From positions 8,692,001 through 8,756,000 of the forward strand of contig NZ_CP010407.1 of NCBI RefSeq assembly GCF_000830005.1: a DNA stretch of 64,000 bases, in the 5' to 3' direction. The stretch comes from Streptomyces vietnamensis. GTDB taxonomy: Bacteria; Actinomycetota; Actinomycetes; Streptomycetales; Streptomycetaceae. The translations under genes were made by a program, and so were the position numbers. Under the pieces are notes generated by a model, which had not been told where the DNA came from, ran no database searches, and saw nothing but the letters and a program-made list of their open reading frames with translations. Shown here piece after piece: positions 9,911 to 18,031 of this stretch; positions within the stretch are counted from its first letter, which is position 1, and each line of letters opens with the position of its first letter.

Positions 9911-10956
9911 GCCCCCGCCCCCGGCCGAAGCCGGTCAAGGAACGCAGCCCGGTCGCCGTGGCCGTCGTCGGACTGCTGATCCTCGCCCTGACGGCCGTCC
10001 TGGCGTACAACGTGGAACGGCTCCCGCTCGTCGGCGGCGACACCGCCTACAGCGCCGACTTCACCGAGGCCGCCGGACTCGACGCCGGCGACGAGGTCCG
10101 CATCGCCGGCGTCAAGGTCGGCAAGGTCACCGAGGTCGCCCTCGACGGACCCAGGGTCAAGGTGACGTTCGAGGTCGGCGACGCCTGGATCGGCGACCGG
10201 TCCACCGCCGCCATCGCCATCAAGACCCTCCTCGGCGAGAAGTACCTGGCGCTCGACCCGCTGGGCTCCGCCCCGCAGGACCCCGGCACCCGCATCCCGC
10301 AGTCCCGCACCACGTCCCCGTACGACGTGACGCAGGCCTTCCAGGACCTCAGCGGCACCGTCGACGCCATCGACACCGAGAAGCTCGCGGAGAGCTTCCG
10401 GACGATCTCCGACACCTTCAAGAACTCGCCGCCGCACGTACGCAACGCCGCCACCGGCCTGTCCGAACTGTCGAAGTCCGTCTCCAAACGCGACACCGAG
10501 CTCGCCCGGCTCCTGGAGAACAGCAAGAAGTTCACCAAGACCCTGAAGGACAAGAAGTCCAGCTTCGAGATCCTCATCGAGGACGGCGGCTCGCTGCTCG
10601 GGGAGCTCAAGAAGCGCCGCGAGGCCATCCGCGCCCTGCTCAAGGGAAGCCGGGAGCTGGGCACCGAACTCGGCGGCCTCGTCGGCGACAACGACCGGCA
10701 GCTCGGCCCCACCCTGAAGGCCCTCAGCCGCGTCACCGGCGTCCTGGAGAAGAACAGCGGCCAGCTCGACAAGACCCTCGCCCTCGTCGGCCCGTACTAC
10801 CGGCTCGTCGGCAACACCCTCGGCAGCGGCCGCTGGTTCGACACCTACCTGTGCGGCGTGGTGCCCCGCACCTATCTGCCCGAGGCCTCGCAGCCCACGT
10901 CCGGATGCCTGCCGCCGAAGCAGACGGCGACGGCCAAGGGGAGCGGTGAACGATGA
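9907..10956 (+). CDS. mceC: MceC, MCE/MlaD-domain protein
   Basis: A 349-aa protein starting at ATG 9907 (overlapping the mceB stop), [22 protein letters not shown]. It has an N-terminal membrane anchor, an MCE domain ([41 protein letters not shown]) and coiled-coil-like helices rich in Lys and Glu ([17 protein letters not shown]). The C-terminal [13 protein letters not shown] matches the end of MceB/C-type subunits. Same operon and role as its neighbours. Confidence 0.92.
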   Translation: MSPRPRPKPVKERSPVAVAVVGLLILALTAVLAYNVERLPLVGGDTAYSADFTEAAGLDAGDEVRIAGVKVGKVTEVALDGPRVKVTFEVGDAWIGDRSTAAIAIKTLLGEKYLALDPLGSAPQDPGTRIPQSRTTSPYDVTQAFQDLSGTVDAIDTEKLAESFRTISDTFKNSPPHVRNAATGLSELSKSVSKRDTELARLLENSKKFTKTLKDKKSSFEILIEDGGSLLGELKKRREAIRALLKGSRELGTELGGLVGDNDRQLGPTLKALSRVTGVLEKNSGQLDKTLALVGPYYRLVGNTLGSGRWFDTYLCGVVPRTYLPEASQPTSGCLPPKQTATAKGSGER

Positions 10957-12017
10957 CCAGACCAAGAAAGCCCCTCGTCGCCGGGCTCGCCCTCGCCGTG
11001 CTCGCCGCCACCGGCCTCGTCGCCGTACGCGCCCTCGACGACGACGGCATCCGCGTCACCGCCTGGTTCGACCGGGCGGTCGGCATCTACGCCGGATCCG
11101 ACCTGCGCGTCCTCGGCGTACGCGTGGGAGAGGTGGAATCCGTGGAACCGCAAGGCACCCGCGTACGCGTCGAACTCCGCCTCGACGAGGGCGTACGCAT
11201 CCCCGCCGACGCGCGGGCCCTCGTCGTCGCCCCGAGCATCGTCGCCGACCGGTACGTCCAGCTCGCCCCCGCCTACAGCACCGGCCCCACCCTCGCCGAC
11301 GGCGCCGAGCTGCCCGCCTCCCGCAACCGCACCCCCGTCGAGATCGACCAGCTCTACGACTCGATCACCGAACTGAGCAAGGCACTCGGCCCCGACGGCG
11401 CCAACTCCACCGGAGCCCTCTCCGAACTCCTCGACACCGGAGCGAAGAACCTCAAGGGCAACGGCACGGCCATCGGCACCTCCATCGAACAGTTCGGCAA
11501 GGCCGCCAAGACCCTCGACGGCAGCAGCGAGGACCTGTTCACCACCCTCGGCCAGCTGCAGACCTTCACCACCATGCTCAAGAAGAAGGACGGCGACGTC
11601 CGCACCGCACAGGAACGCCTCGACGAGGTCGTCGGCTACTTCGCCGAGAACAAGAACGACCTCGCCGGCGCCCTCAAGGAACTCGGCACGGCCCTCGCCC
11701 AGGTCAAGACGTTCATCAAGGACAACCGCGGCGAACTGAAGAAGAACGTCGACCGGCTCGTGCCCCTCACCCAGACCCTCGTCGACCAGCGGGCCTCCCT
11801 CGCGGAGGCGCTCGACGCCGCCCCGCTCGCCGCGGGCAACGTCGTCAACGCCTACGACAAGGACACCCGCACCCTCGACGGCCGCGCCGACCTCAACGAG
11901 ATCAGCATGGGCGGCCCCCTGCTCCCGCTGCCGGTCACCGGCGCCTCCTCCTCGGCCGGCACCGGAACACCGGGGACCGGCGGCCCCACGGCGAGCACCG
12001 GAGAGGAGGAGCGGTGA
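10953..12017 (+). CDS. mceD: MceD, MCE/MlaD-domain protein
   Basis: A 354-aa protein: N-terminal anchor ([20 protein letters not shown]), MCE domain ([46 protein letters not shown]) and a long helical region. The C-terminus has the MceD-type [12 protein letters not shown] followed by a Ser/Thr/Gly tail. The start ATG overlaps the mceC stop by 4 bases and its stop overlaps mceE. Confidence 0.92.
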   Translation: MTRPRKPLVAGLALAVLAATGLVAVRALDDDGIRVTAWFDRAVGIYAGSDLRVLGVRVGEVESVEPQGTRVRVELRLDEGVRIPADARALVVAPSIVADRYVQLAPAYSTGPTLADGAELPASRNRTPVEIDQLYDSITELSKALGPDGANSTGALSELLDTGAKNLKGNGTAIGTSIEQFGKAAKTLDGSSEDLFTTLGQLQTFTTMLKKKDGDVRTAQERLDEVVGYFAENKNDLAGALKELGTALAQVKTFIKDNRGELKKNVDRLVPLTQTLVDQRASLAEALDAAPLAAGNVVNAYDKDTRTLDGRADLNEISMGGPLLPLPVTGASSSAGTGTPGTGGPTASTGEEER

Positions 12018-13243
12018 ACCGCGACAGCCTGCCCTCCCGGAAGGCCGTCGGGGCCGGAGCCGTCGGAGCGGTCGCCCTCGGCCTCGGGCTGGCCTTCGTC
12101 CTCGGCGCGGTCCCCGCGAACCCCGTCCGGTTCGACGGCATCGAGGACCTCCCGCTGCCCGGCGGCGCCGACCTCGGCTCCCACCCCTACACGGTCACCG
12201 CCGAACTCGACGACGTACTGAGCCTCGTGCCGCAGTCCGCGGTCAAGGTCAACGACGTCGCCGTCGGCCGCGTCACCGCCATCGACCTGGGCACCGGCAC
12301 CTGGTCCGCCCGCGTCACCCTGAAGATCAACGGCGACGTCCGGCTCCCCGCCGACGCGAGCGCCCGCCTCGAACAGTCGAGCCTCCTGGGCGAGAAGTAC
12401 ATCCAGCTCGTCGCCCCCCGGAAGGACAGCGGCGCACGCCTCACCGACGGCAGCGTCATCCCGCTCGCGCGCACCAGCCGCAACACGGAGGTCGAGGAGG
12501 TCTTCGGCGCGCTGTCCCTGCTGCTCAACGGCGGCGGCGTCAACCAGCTCAAGACCATCACCCGGGAACTCGACGCGGCGCTCGGCGGACGCGAGCCCGA
12601 GGTCCGCTCGATGCTGAACCGCGTCAACACCCTGGTGACGAACCTGGACGCGCACCGCGGCGACATCACCCGCGCCCTCGACGGCGTCAACCGGCTCTCC
12701 GCCACCCTCGCCGGCCGCAAGAAGGACGTCGACACCGTCCTCACCGGCCTCTCGCCCGGCCTGAAGACACTGGAGAACCAGCGAGGATCCCTCCTGACCA
12801 TGCTGCGCGCCCTGGACACCCTCTCCGGCGTCGCCGTCTCCACCGTCGACGCGAGCAAGAAGGACATGGTCGCCGACCTCAAGGCCCTCGCACCGACCCT
12901 GACGGCACTCGCGGACGCCGGCGCCGACCTGCCCGACTCCCTCCAGGTCCTCCTCACGTATCCCTTCACCGACGAGGTGATGCGCGGCATCAAGGGCGAC
13001 TACCTCAACACCTATCTGCACCTCGCCGCCGCCCCCGGAACCGAGGTGATCCCGCCCCTGATCCCCAGGACCGACACCACCCCGACCCCCTCCCCGCCGG
13101 CCCCGGACCCGACCACCCGGCGGCGAACGGGAACGAAGGGCACCGCGCAGAGCCCGCGATCGGCGCTGCCCCTGCCCCCGGTCACGACCGGCACCCCGTC
13201 GGCGTCCGCCACCACACCCAAGGACGGAGGCGAGAACCGGTGA
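12014..13243 (+). CDS. mceE: MceE, MCE/MlaD-domain protein without a lipobox
   Basis: A 409-aa protein starting at GTG 12014. The segment [20 protein letters not shown] matches the N-terminal end of MceE (LprK-like) proteins. Mycobacterial MceE proteins are lipoproteins, but here the N-terminal hydrophobic stretch ([25 protein letters not shown]) contains no Cys, so it should be membrane-anchored by the helix. MCE domain: [20 protein letters not shown] and [15 protein letters not shown]. The C-terminal tail is Pro/Thr rich. Coupled at both ends by 4-base overlaps. Confidence 0.92.
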   Translation: MNRDSLPSRKAVGAGAVGAVALGLGLAFVLGAVPANPVRFDGIEDLPLPGGADLGSHPYTVTAELDDVLSLVPQSAVKVNDVAVGRVTAIDLGTGTWSARVTLKINGDVRLPADASARLEQSSLLGEKYIQLVAPRKDSGARLTDGSVIPLARTSRNTEVEEVFGALSLLLNGGGVNQLKTITRELDAALGGREPEVRSMLNRVNTLVTNLDAHRGDITRALDGVNRLSATLAGRKKDVDTVLTGLSPGLKTLENQRGSLLTMLRALDTLSGVAVSTVDASKKDMVADLKALAPTLTALADAGADLPDSLQVLLTYPFTDEVMRGIKGDYLNTYLHLAAAPGTEVIPPLIPRTDTTPTPSPPAPDPTTRRRTGTKGTAQSPRSALPLPPVTTGTPSASATTPKDGGENR

Positions 13244-14514
13244 TCACCCGCACCGTACGGCTGAAGAACCTCGCGTTCCTCGTCATCGCCGTACTCGTCC
13301 TCGGCTTCGTCGGCGTCCGCTACGCCGACCTCGGCCGCTACACCGGCGTCGCCGACCACTACACCGTCCGCGTCCACCTCGCCCGTACGGGAGGCCTGTT
13401 CACCCACTCCGACGTCACCTACCGGGGCGTCTCCGTGGGCCGCGTCGGAGCCATCGACCTCACCGCCGACGGAGTCGTCGCCGAACTGCGCATCAAGAAG
13501 TCGGCGCCCCGGATCCCCGCCGACGCACGCGCCGTGGTCGCCGGACTCTCCGCCGTCGGCGAGCAGTACATCGACCTGCGCCCCGAGAGCGACGGCGGCC
13601 CCTTCCTCGCCGACGGCGCCCGCATCGAACAGTCCGACACCGAAGTGCCGGCCCCCGTCACCGACGTCCTCGCGAGCATGAACGACCTCACCCGCTCCGT
13701 ACCCCTGGACTCCCTGCGCACGGTCGTCGACGAACTCGGCAAGGCCTTCGAGGGACACGGCGACGACCTCCAGGTCCTCCTCGACAACGGCAGCCGGTTC
13801 GTCCGGGCCGCCGACCGGTCCCTGCCGGCCACCACCCGGCTCATCGACGACGGCGAGGTCGTCCTGCGCACCCAGGCCGACGAGAGCCGCGCCATCCGGG
13901 ACTTCGCCACCGGCGCCCGCGACCTCGCCGCCACCCTCAAGGGCTCCGACGCAGACCTCCGCCGCCTCCTCGCCGTCACACCCGACGCGACCGGCCAGGT
14001 CAGCGGCCTCCTGCGCGACCTCGACCCGAGCCTCGGCGTCGTCCTCGCCAACCTCCTCACCACCTCGGAGATCGCCGTCACCCGGCAGCGCGGCACGGAG
14101 GAACTCCTCGTGAAGTTCCCGGCGGCCGTCTCGGCGGGAGCCACCACCGTCGACGGAGGACACCTGAACGTCGGCATGGCCGTCACCTTCTTCAAGCCGC
14201 TGCCCTGCACCTCCGGATACGGCGGTACGCGCTACCGCAACGGACTCGACCTGGGGACCGCGCCCGCCCTCAACACCGGCGCCTCCTGCGCCTCCCCGGC
14301 CTCGACCGGCGTCAACGTACGCGGCTCGGCCCACGCCCCCGAGGGCGGCGGCGTGCCCACCCCCGCCCGGCCCGGCTCCCTGCCCTCCGGCAGCGCGCGC
14401 ACCACGGCCGGCTCGCAGCCGCCCCTGCCCGGCGCGCTCGCGCTGCCCGGCCAGACCGGCGGACCGACGGACATGGCCGGCCTCCTCGGCCTGAACACCG
14501 GGAGCACACGATGA
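13240..14514 (+). CDS. mceF: MceF, MCE/MlaD-domain protein
   Basis: A 424-aa final Mce subunit (GTG start 13240, overlapping mceE). N-terminal anchor (NLAFLVIAVLVLGFVGVRYADLG), MCE domain (LARTGGLFTHSDVTYRGVSVGRVGAID, AGLSAVGEQYIDLRPES), helical region, then CTSGYGGTRYRNGLDLG and a disordered Ala/Pro/Ser/Gly tail ending near MAGLLGLNTGS. The TGGLFxxSxVTYRGVxVGRV stretch is characteristic of MceF. Its stop overlaps the first Mce-associated gene. Confidence 0.92.
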   Translation: MITRTVRLKNLAFLVIAVLVLGFVGVRYADLGRYTGVADHYTVRVHLARTGGLFTHSDVTYRGVSVGRVGAIDLTADGVVAELRIKKSAPRIPADARAVVAGLSAVGEQYIDLRPESDGGPFLADGARIEQSDTEVPAPVTDVLASMNDLTRSVPLDSLRTVVDELGKAFEGHGDDLQVLLDNGSRFVRAADRSLPATTRLIDDGEVVLRTQADESRAIRDFATGARDLAATLKGSDADLRRLLAVTPDATGQVSGLLRDLDPSLGVVLANLLTTSEIAVTRQRGTEELLVKFPAAVSAGATTVDGGHLNVGMAVTFFKPLPCTSGYGGTRYRNGLDLGTAPALNTGASCASPASTGVNVRGSAHAPEGGGVPTPARPGSLPSGSARTTAGSQPPLPGALALPGQTGGPTDMAGLLGLNTGSTR

Positions 14515-15023
14515 AGCGCGCGAAGGCCCTGGGCGTCACCGCCCTCGTCGCCGCCCTCGGCTTCTGCGGGACCGGCGCCTGGACCTACGCCCAGGCCCGC
14601 ACCGACGAGGAGCTCGCCTTCGGCCGGGAACGCGACACCGCGCTCGCCGAGGGCCGCAGCCGCATCACCGTCCTGAACACCCTCGACGCCTCCACCCGCG
14701 AACACGCCGAAGCGGGCATCCGGGCCTGGCGCGACGCCGCCACCGGACCGCTCCGCACCGAACTGGGCCGCACCCGGCCCACGGTGGGCGCCTCGGCACG
14801 CGCCACGGTCACCGAGGCGGCGCTCACGGCACTGGACGCGAGAGCCGGTACGGCGAAACTCATCGCGACCGTACGCGTCGACGTCACCCCCCGCGGAGCC
14901 ACCACCGCGACCACCGACCGCAAACGCCTGGAGGCCGTCCTGACCCGCACCGGCGCGAACACGTGGAGGGTGGCGGCCCTGAGCGCGGTGCCCGTCGCCG
15001 GAGCGGAGGGCGGGGACCGATGA
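14511..15023 (+). CDS. Mce-associated membrane protein 1
   Basis: A 170-aa protein with an N-terminal transmembrane helix (LGVTALVAALGFCGTGAWTYAQA) followed by a small NTF2-like extracytoplasmic domain: AFGRERDTALAEG, RITVLNTLDA and a C-terminal beta region ending NTWRVAALSAVPV. This matches the Mas (Mce-associated) proteins encoded after mceF in actinobacteria, thought to stabilise the transporter. ATGA overlap with mceF and with the next gene. Confidence 0.85.
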   Translation: MKRAKALGVTALVAALGFCGTGAWTYAQARTDEELAFGRERDTALAEGRSRITVLNTLDASTREHAEAGIRAWRDAATGPLRTELGRTRPTVGASARATVTEAALTALDARAGTAKLIATVRVDVTPRGATTATTDRKRLEAVLTRTGANTWRVAALSAVPVAGAEGGDR

Positions 15024-15772
15024 CGCGACTGCTGCGCGAGACGACCGACGGGGGAGAGGCCCGGGGCGCGACGGAGGAGGACGTCAAGGGGGCCGAGGAG
15101 TCCACGGACGAGGACGCGCCGTCGGTCACGGCCACGGACGGCAAGGGGCCCACGGACGAAGGCACGCCGACGGCCACGGACGGAGACGGCAAGGGGCTCG
15201 CGGAGGCGGAGGCCTCGACGGCCACGGACGGAGACGGCAAGGGAACCACGGCCAAGTCCGGCCGCCGTTCCGCCGCCGCGTGGCGCAGGGGTGCCCTCGC
15301 CGCCGCCCTCACCGTCCTCCTCCTCGGCGGGAGCGGGTTCTTCCACGCCGCCCACCAGCTCCGTTCGACCCGGTCGGCGAGCAACCACGCGCTCACCGAC
15401 ACGGAGGCCACCACCCGCGTCGGCGGCGATGTCGCCGAAGGCCTCGCCCGGGTCTTCTCCTACACACCTGCCGACACCGACGCCGCCGAACGATCCGCCC
15501 GCACCGTCCTCGCGGGACGCGCAGCCCGCCAGTACGGCGAGCTGCTCGCCCAGGTCCGGGCGAGCCTGGACAAGCAGCGCATCACCCTCTCCACCCAGGC
15601 CGTCCGCACCGGGGTGATCGAACTCGACGGGGACAGCGCGCGCCTCCTCGTCTTCCTCGACCAGACCTCACGGCGGGACAAGGCCGCCGCCACGTCCGCC
15701 GCGGCCCAGCTCACCGTCACCGCGAAGTACCAGGGAGACCGGTGGCTGATCATCGACATCAAGGCCCGCTGA
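15020..15772 (+). CDS. Mce-associated membrane protein 2 with acidic repeat N-terminus
   Basis: A 250-aa protein. The ATG at 15020 overlaps the previous stop. Residues ~10-85 are a cytoplasmic, acidic, low-complexity region with repeated ATDGxGKG units (15130-15250), which looks like slippage-driven repeat growth. Then a transmembrane helix (GALAAALTVLLLGGSGFF) and a Mas-type domain (ARVFSYTPADTDAAERSARTVL, GVIELDGDSARLLVFLDQTS, GDRWLIIDIKAR). Downstream in the same operon. The repeat region is unusual for the family. Confidence 0.83.
   Translation: MTRLLRETTDGGEARGATEEDVKGAEESTDEDAPSVTATDGKGPTDEGTPTATDGDGKGLAEAEASTATDGDGKGTTAKSGRRSAAAWRRGALAAALTVLLLGGSGFFHAAHQLRSTRSASNHALTDTEATTRVGGDVAEGLARVFSYTPADTDAAERSARTVLAGRAARQYGELLAQVRASLDKQRITLSTQAVRTGVIELDGDSARLLVFLDQTSRRDKAAATSAAAQLTVTAKYQGDRWLIIDIKAR
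15125..15255 (+). repeat. Imperfect in-frame repeats encoding ATDGxGKG
   Basis: Three copies of a GGCCACGGACGG-(AGAC)-GGCAAGGG unit at about 15130-15160, 15172-15201 and 15219-15245, separated by variable acidic spacers, all in frame with the Mce-associated gene. Confidence 0.6.
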
Positions 15773-15774
15773 CG

Positions 15775-16341
15775 ATGAGCGGGAGACGGGAGAACCCCAT
15801 GACACGCCAGGTCCGCGCCTCGGCGGGCAACCGGCCGGCCCTGGCCGTGGCCCTCGTGCTCACCCTGGTCGCGGGGGGCTTCGCGGCCTGGGAAGGCCGG
15901 AGCTGGTACGCCGCGGCCCACGACGACTCCGCAGCGTACGCCGCCCAGCGCGACCGGGCGCTCGCGGCGGGGGAGCAGGCCGTGCAGAACCTCAACACGC
16001 TCGACCACCGGCGCGTGGACCAGGGGCTCGACCTCTGGGAGACCTCGACGACCGGCGAGCTGCACAAGCAACTGGTCGACGGAAGACCGGAGTTCACCCG
16101 TCAGGTGAAGGCGGCGAAGACGGTGACCACGGCCCGGGTGCTGTCCGGCGCCGTCACCGAACTCGACGACCGGGCGGGGCGGGCCCGACTGCTCGTCGCG
16201 CTGCGCATCACCGTCACGACGCCCGACAGCAAGAGCTCGGAGAAGGACAGCCGCATGCTGGGCGAACTCACCCGCGCCGACGGCCGGTGGAAGCTCAGTG
16301 GACTGGGGCAGGCCCCCGTGGGCGGCACGGCGACCGGTTGA
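15775..16341 (+). CDS. Mce-associated membrane protein 3
   Basis: A 188-aa protein. ATG 15775 lies two bases after the previous stop; an alternative ATG at 15799 follows a GGGAGACGGGAG stretch and may be the true start. N-terminal transmembrane helix (PALAVALVLTLVAGGFAAWEG), then an NTF2-like domain (AYAAQRDRALAAGEQAVQNLNTLD, RRVDQGLDLWETSTTGELHKQL, DGRWKLSGLGQAPVGG). Strong resemblance in layout to the first Mce-associated protein suggests duplication within the operon. Confidence 0.83.
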   Translation: MSGRRENPMTRQVRASAGNRPALAVALVLTLVAGGFAAWEGRSWYAAAHDDSAAYAAQRDRALAAGEQAVQNLNTLDHRRVDQGLDLWETSTTGELHKQLVDGRPEFTRQVKAAKTVTTARVLSGAVTELDDRAGRARLLVALRITVTTPDSKSSEKDSRMLGELTRADGRWKLSGLGQAPVGGTATG

Positions 16342-16391
16342 CCGGACCGTCCCGTACGCGAGAGCCACAAGCACCCGAAAGGACACGCACG

Positions 16392-17225
16392 ATGCCGACG
16401 CCCCGCCACCACCTCAACCACCGGCGCCGCCGCCAGGCCCAGGCCCTCGCCGGCCGGCCGACCTCCGCGCCGAGGTCCCACACGCCCGTCGGCCTCCTGA
16501 CCGAGCCCGACGCCGAGTCCGACCCGGGGCCCCGGCGGCGACCGGCGCCGGAGCCCGCACGAGGAAAGACGGGAACGCCGAGCGAAGAGGCCACTGCCGG
16601 CCGCCCCGACGCCCCGCGAACGGCGGCCGCCGCCCGGACGGCGAAGGACGGGCCGCGGCCGCGTCACCTCGCCCCCCTGGTGATCCTCTGCCTCCTGACC
16701 CTCCTCCTCGGAGGCTTCGCCGGATGGGCGCACAGCAGGGCCGGAGAACTGCGGGACGACCCCGCGCGCGGCAACACGGCTCTCACCGACCTCGCCCGTA
16801 CCAGTGAGATCAAGGGCCAGACCGCCGCGGCCGTCGCCGCGCTCTTCTCGTACGACCACGCCGACACGGGCCCGTTCGAACGGGCCGGGAAGACCCTCCT
16901 CACCGGCAAGGCCGTGGCCCAGCACCGGACGCTGTTCGCCGGAGTGCTCGCCCAGGCGGCCCGACAGAAGACGGTGATCACCACGACGGTCACCGACAGC
17001 GCGGTCGAGCGGATCGACGGCGACCGGGCCCGGGTCCTGGTCTACGCCGACCAGAGCAGCGTCAGCACGGCGGGCACCGGCAAGACGGGCTCCGGGAAGC
17101 AGAAGCAGAAGCCGAAGGAGCAGGCGCAGGACCAGGGCGTCTACGCGGGCGCGATGTTCGCCCTGGACGTCGTGCACCGCGACGGCCGCTGGCTCGTCGA
17201 GAACATCGACACCTTCGGCCGCTGA
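16392..17225 (+). CDS. Mce-associated membrane protein 4
   Basis: A 277-aa protein starting at ATG 16392 with GAAAGGA upstream. The N-terminal ~95 residues are basic and disordered (MPTPRHHLNHRRRRQAQAL), then a transmembrane helix (LAPLVILCLLTLLLGGFAGWA), then a Mas domain like the second protein (AALFSYDHADTGPFERAGKTLL, AVERIDGDRARVLVYADQS, DGRWLVENIDTFGR). It is separated from the third by 50 bp and ends the operon; a hairpin follows at 17242-17260. Confidence 0.83.
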   Translation: MPTPRHHLNHRRRRQAQALAGRPTSAPRSHTPVGLLTEPDAESDPGPRRRPAPEPARGKTGTPSEEATAGRPDAPRTAAAARTAKDGPRPRHLAPLVILCLLTLLLGGFAGWAHSRAGELRDDPARGNTALTDLARTSEIKGQTAAAVAALFSYDHADTGPFERAGKTLLTGKAVAQHRTLFAGVLAQAARQKTVITTTVTDSAVERIDGDRARVLVYADQSSVSTAGTGKTGSGKQKQKPKEQAQDQGVYAGAMFALDVVHRDGRWLVENIDTFGR

Positions 17226-17241
17226 GCGGTGGTCCCGCCTC

Positions 17242-17260
17242 CGCCGAGGGCCCCTCGGCG
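17242..17260 (+). terminator. Hairpin ending the mce operon
   Basis: CGCCGAGG (17242-17249), loop GCC, CCTCGGCG (17253-17260), 16 bp after the last Mce-associated stop. It lies between convergent genes and could act in both directions. Confidence 0.6.
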
Positions 17261-17272
17261 CACGCGCCACCC

Positions 17273-17830
17273 CTACTCGTGCCCGTAGTCGTCCAGTTCG
17301 CTCCGCAGCGAGCCCTGGCCGGCCGTGGCGCCCCCTCGCAGGAGGGTGAGGAAGCTGCTGAGGGGGTGGTGTCGGGGGCGGGCGTCGTAGTCGATGCCCT
17401 CGGGGTCCTCGTACGCGTACAGGCGAGTGAAGGGCACGATCACGTAGGGGCGTTCGGACCAGGGGTGGGTGTCGGAGGGGTCGGGGTCCATCCGCCACTG
17501 CGTGCCGCGGGTGCGGTTGTGGACTTCACCGACGTACCAGCACGCGACCTGGACCAACGGCGTGTGCTCGTGGGCGAACAGGTTCTCGGTGGAGGTGACG
17601 TGCTCGCGGATGAGGGCTTCCACGCGGTCGAGGGAGCGTTCGCCGAAGTCCCATCCGCCGCCGTGGCGACGGCTCCAGTCCTCGAAGCCGCCCCGCTGCT
17701 CGTCCAGCCAGGCCGTGAGGCGGGGGTTGTCCGCGTGCTCCTTGTCGATGCGCTCGGCGACGGCGTGCTCGTCCTCTTCCCCGCCGTCGCCCTCGTCCTC
17801 GTCCTCGTGGTCCCAGATTTCATCGCTCAC
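17273..17830 (-). CDS. Hypothetical acidic protein
   Basis: A 185-aa cytoplasmic protein starting at GTG 17828-17830 (VSDEIWDHEDEDEGDG). The first ~30 residues are very acidic; the rest is rich in Trp, Tyr, His and Glu (GGFEDWSRRHGGGWDFGERSLD, ACWYVGEVHNRTRGTQWRMD, DARPRHHPLSSFLTLL). No signal peptide or membrane segment. No family was recognised. It is convergent with the mce operon and divergent from the cell-wall protein gene. Confidence 0.7.
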   Translation of the reverse strand: MSDEIWDHEDEDEGDGGEEDEHAVAERIDKEHADNPRLTAWLDEQRGGFEDWSRRHGGGWDFGERSLDRVEALIREHVTSTENLFAHEHTPLVQVACWYVGEVHNRTRGTQWRMDPDPSDTHPWSERPYVIVPFTRLYAYEDPEGIDYDARPRHHPLSSFLTLLRGGATAGQGSLRSELDDYGHE

Positions 17831-18031
17831 AGCAGCTAAGCCTAGACCCCTTGTGACGGTAAGCATCGGGAATCTGCACGGAGTTGACACACGACGCGCC
17901 TCCGAAACCGCATTGCGACGGCAAACCGGCGTCCTAGGATCGGACCGCTTGTGCGGCGCCCACATGAGCAGCGGGGGCCCTGGTGCCGCACAGCCGGACT
18001 CTGACCCGTGGGGCTCCCGGGGGAAAGCACT

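Noticed and set aside
5020..17225. Mce operon as a virulence locus
   Set aside because: Mce loci are widespread in non-pathogenic actinobacteria as lipid transporters; nothing here indicates virulence.
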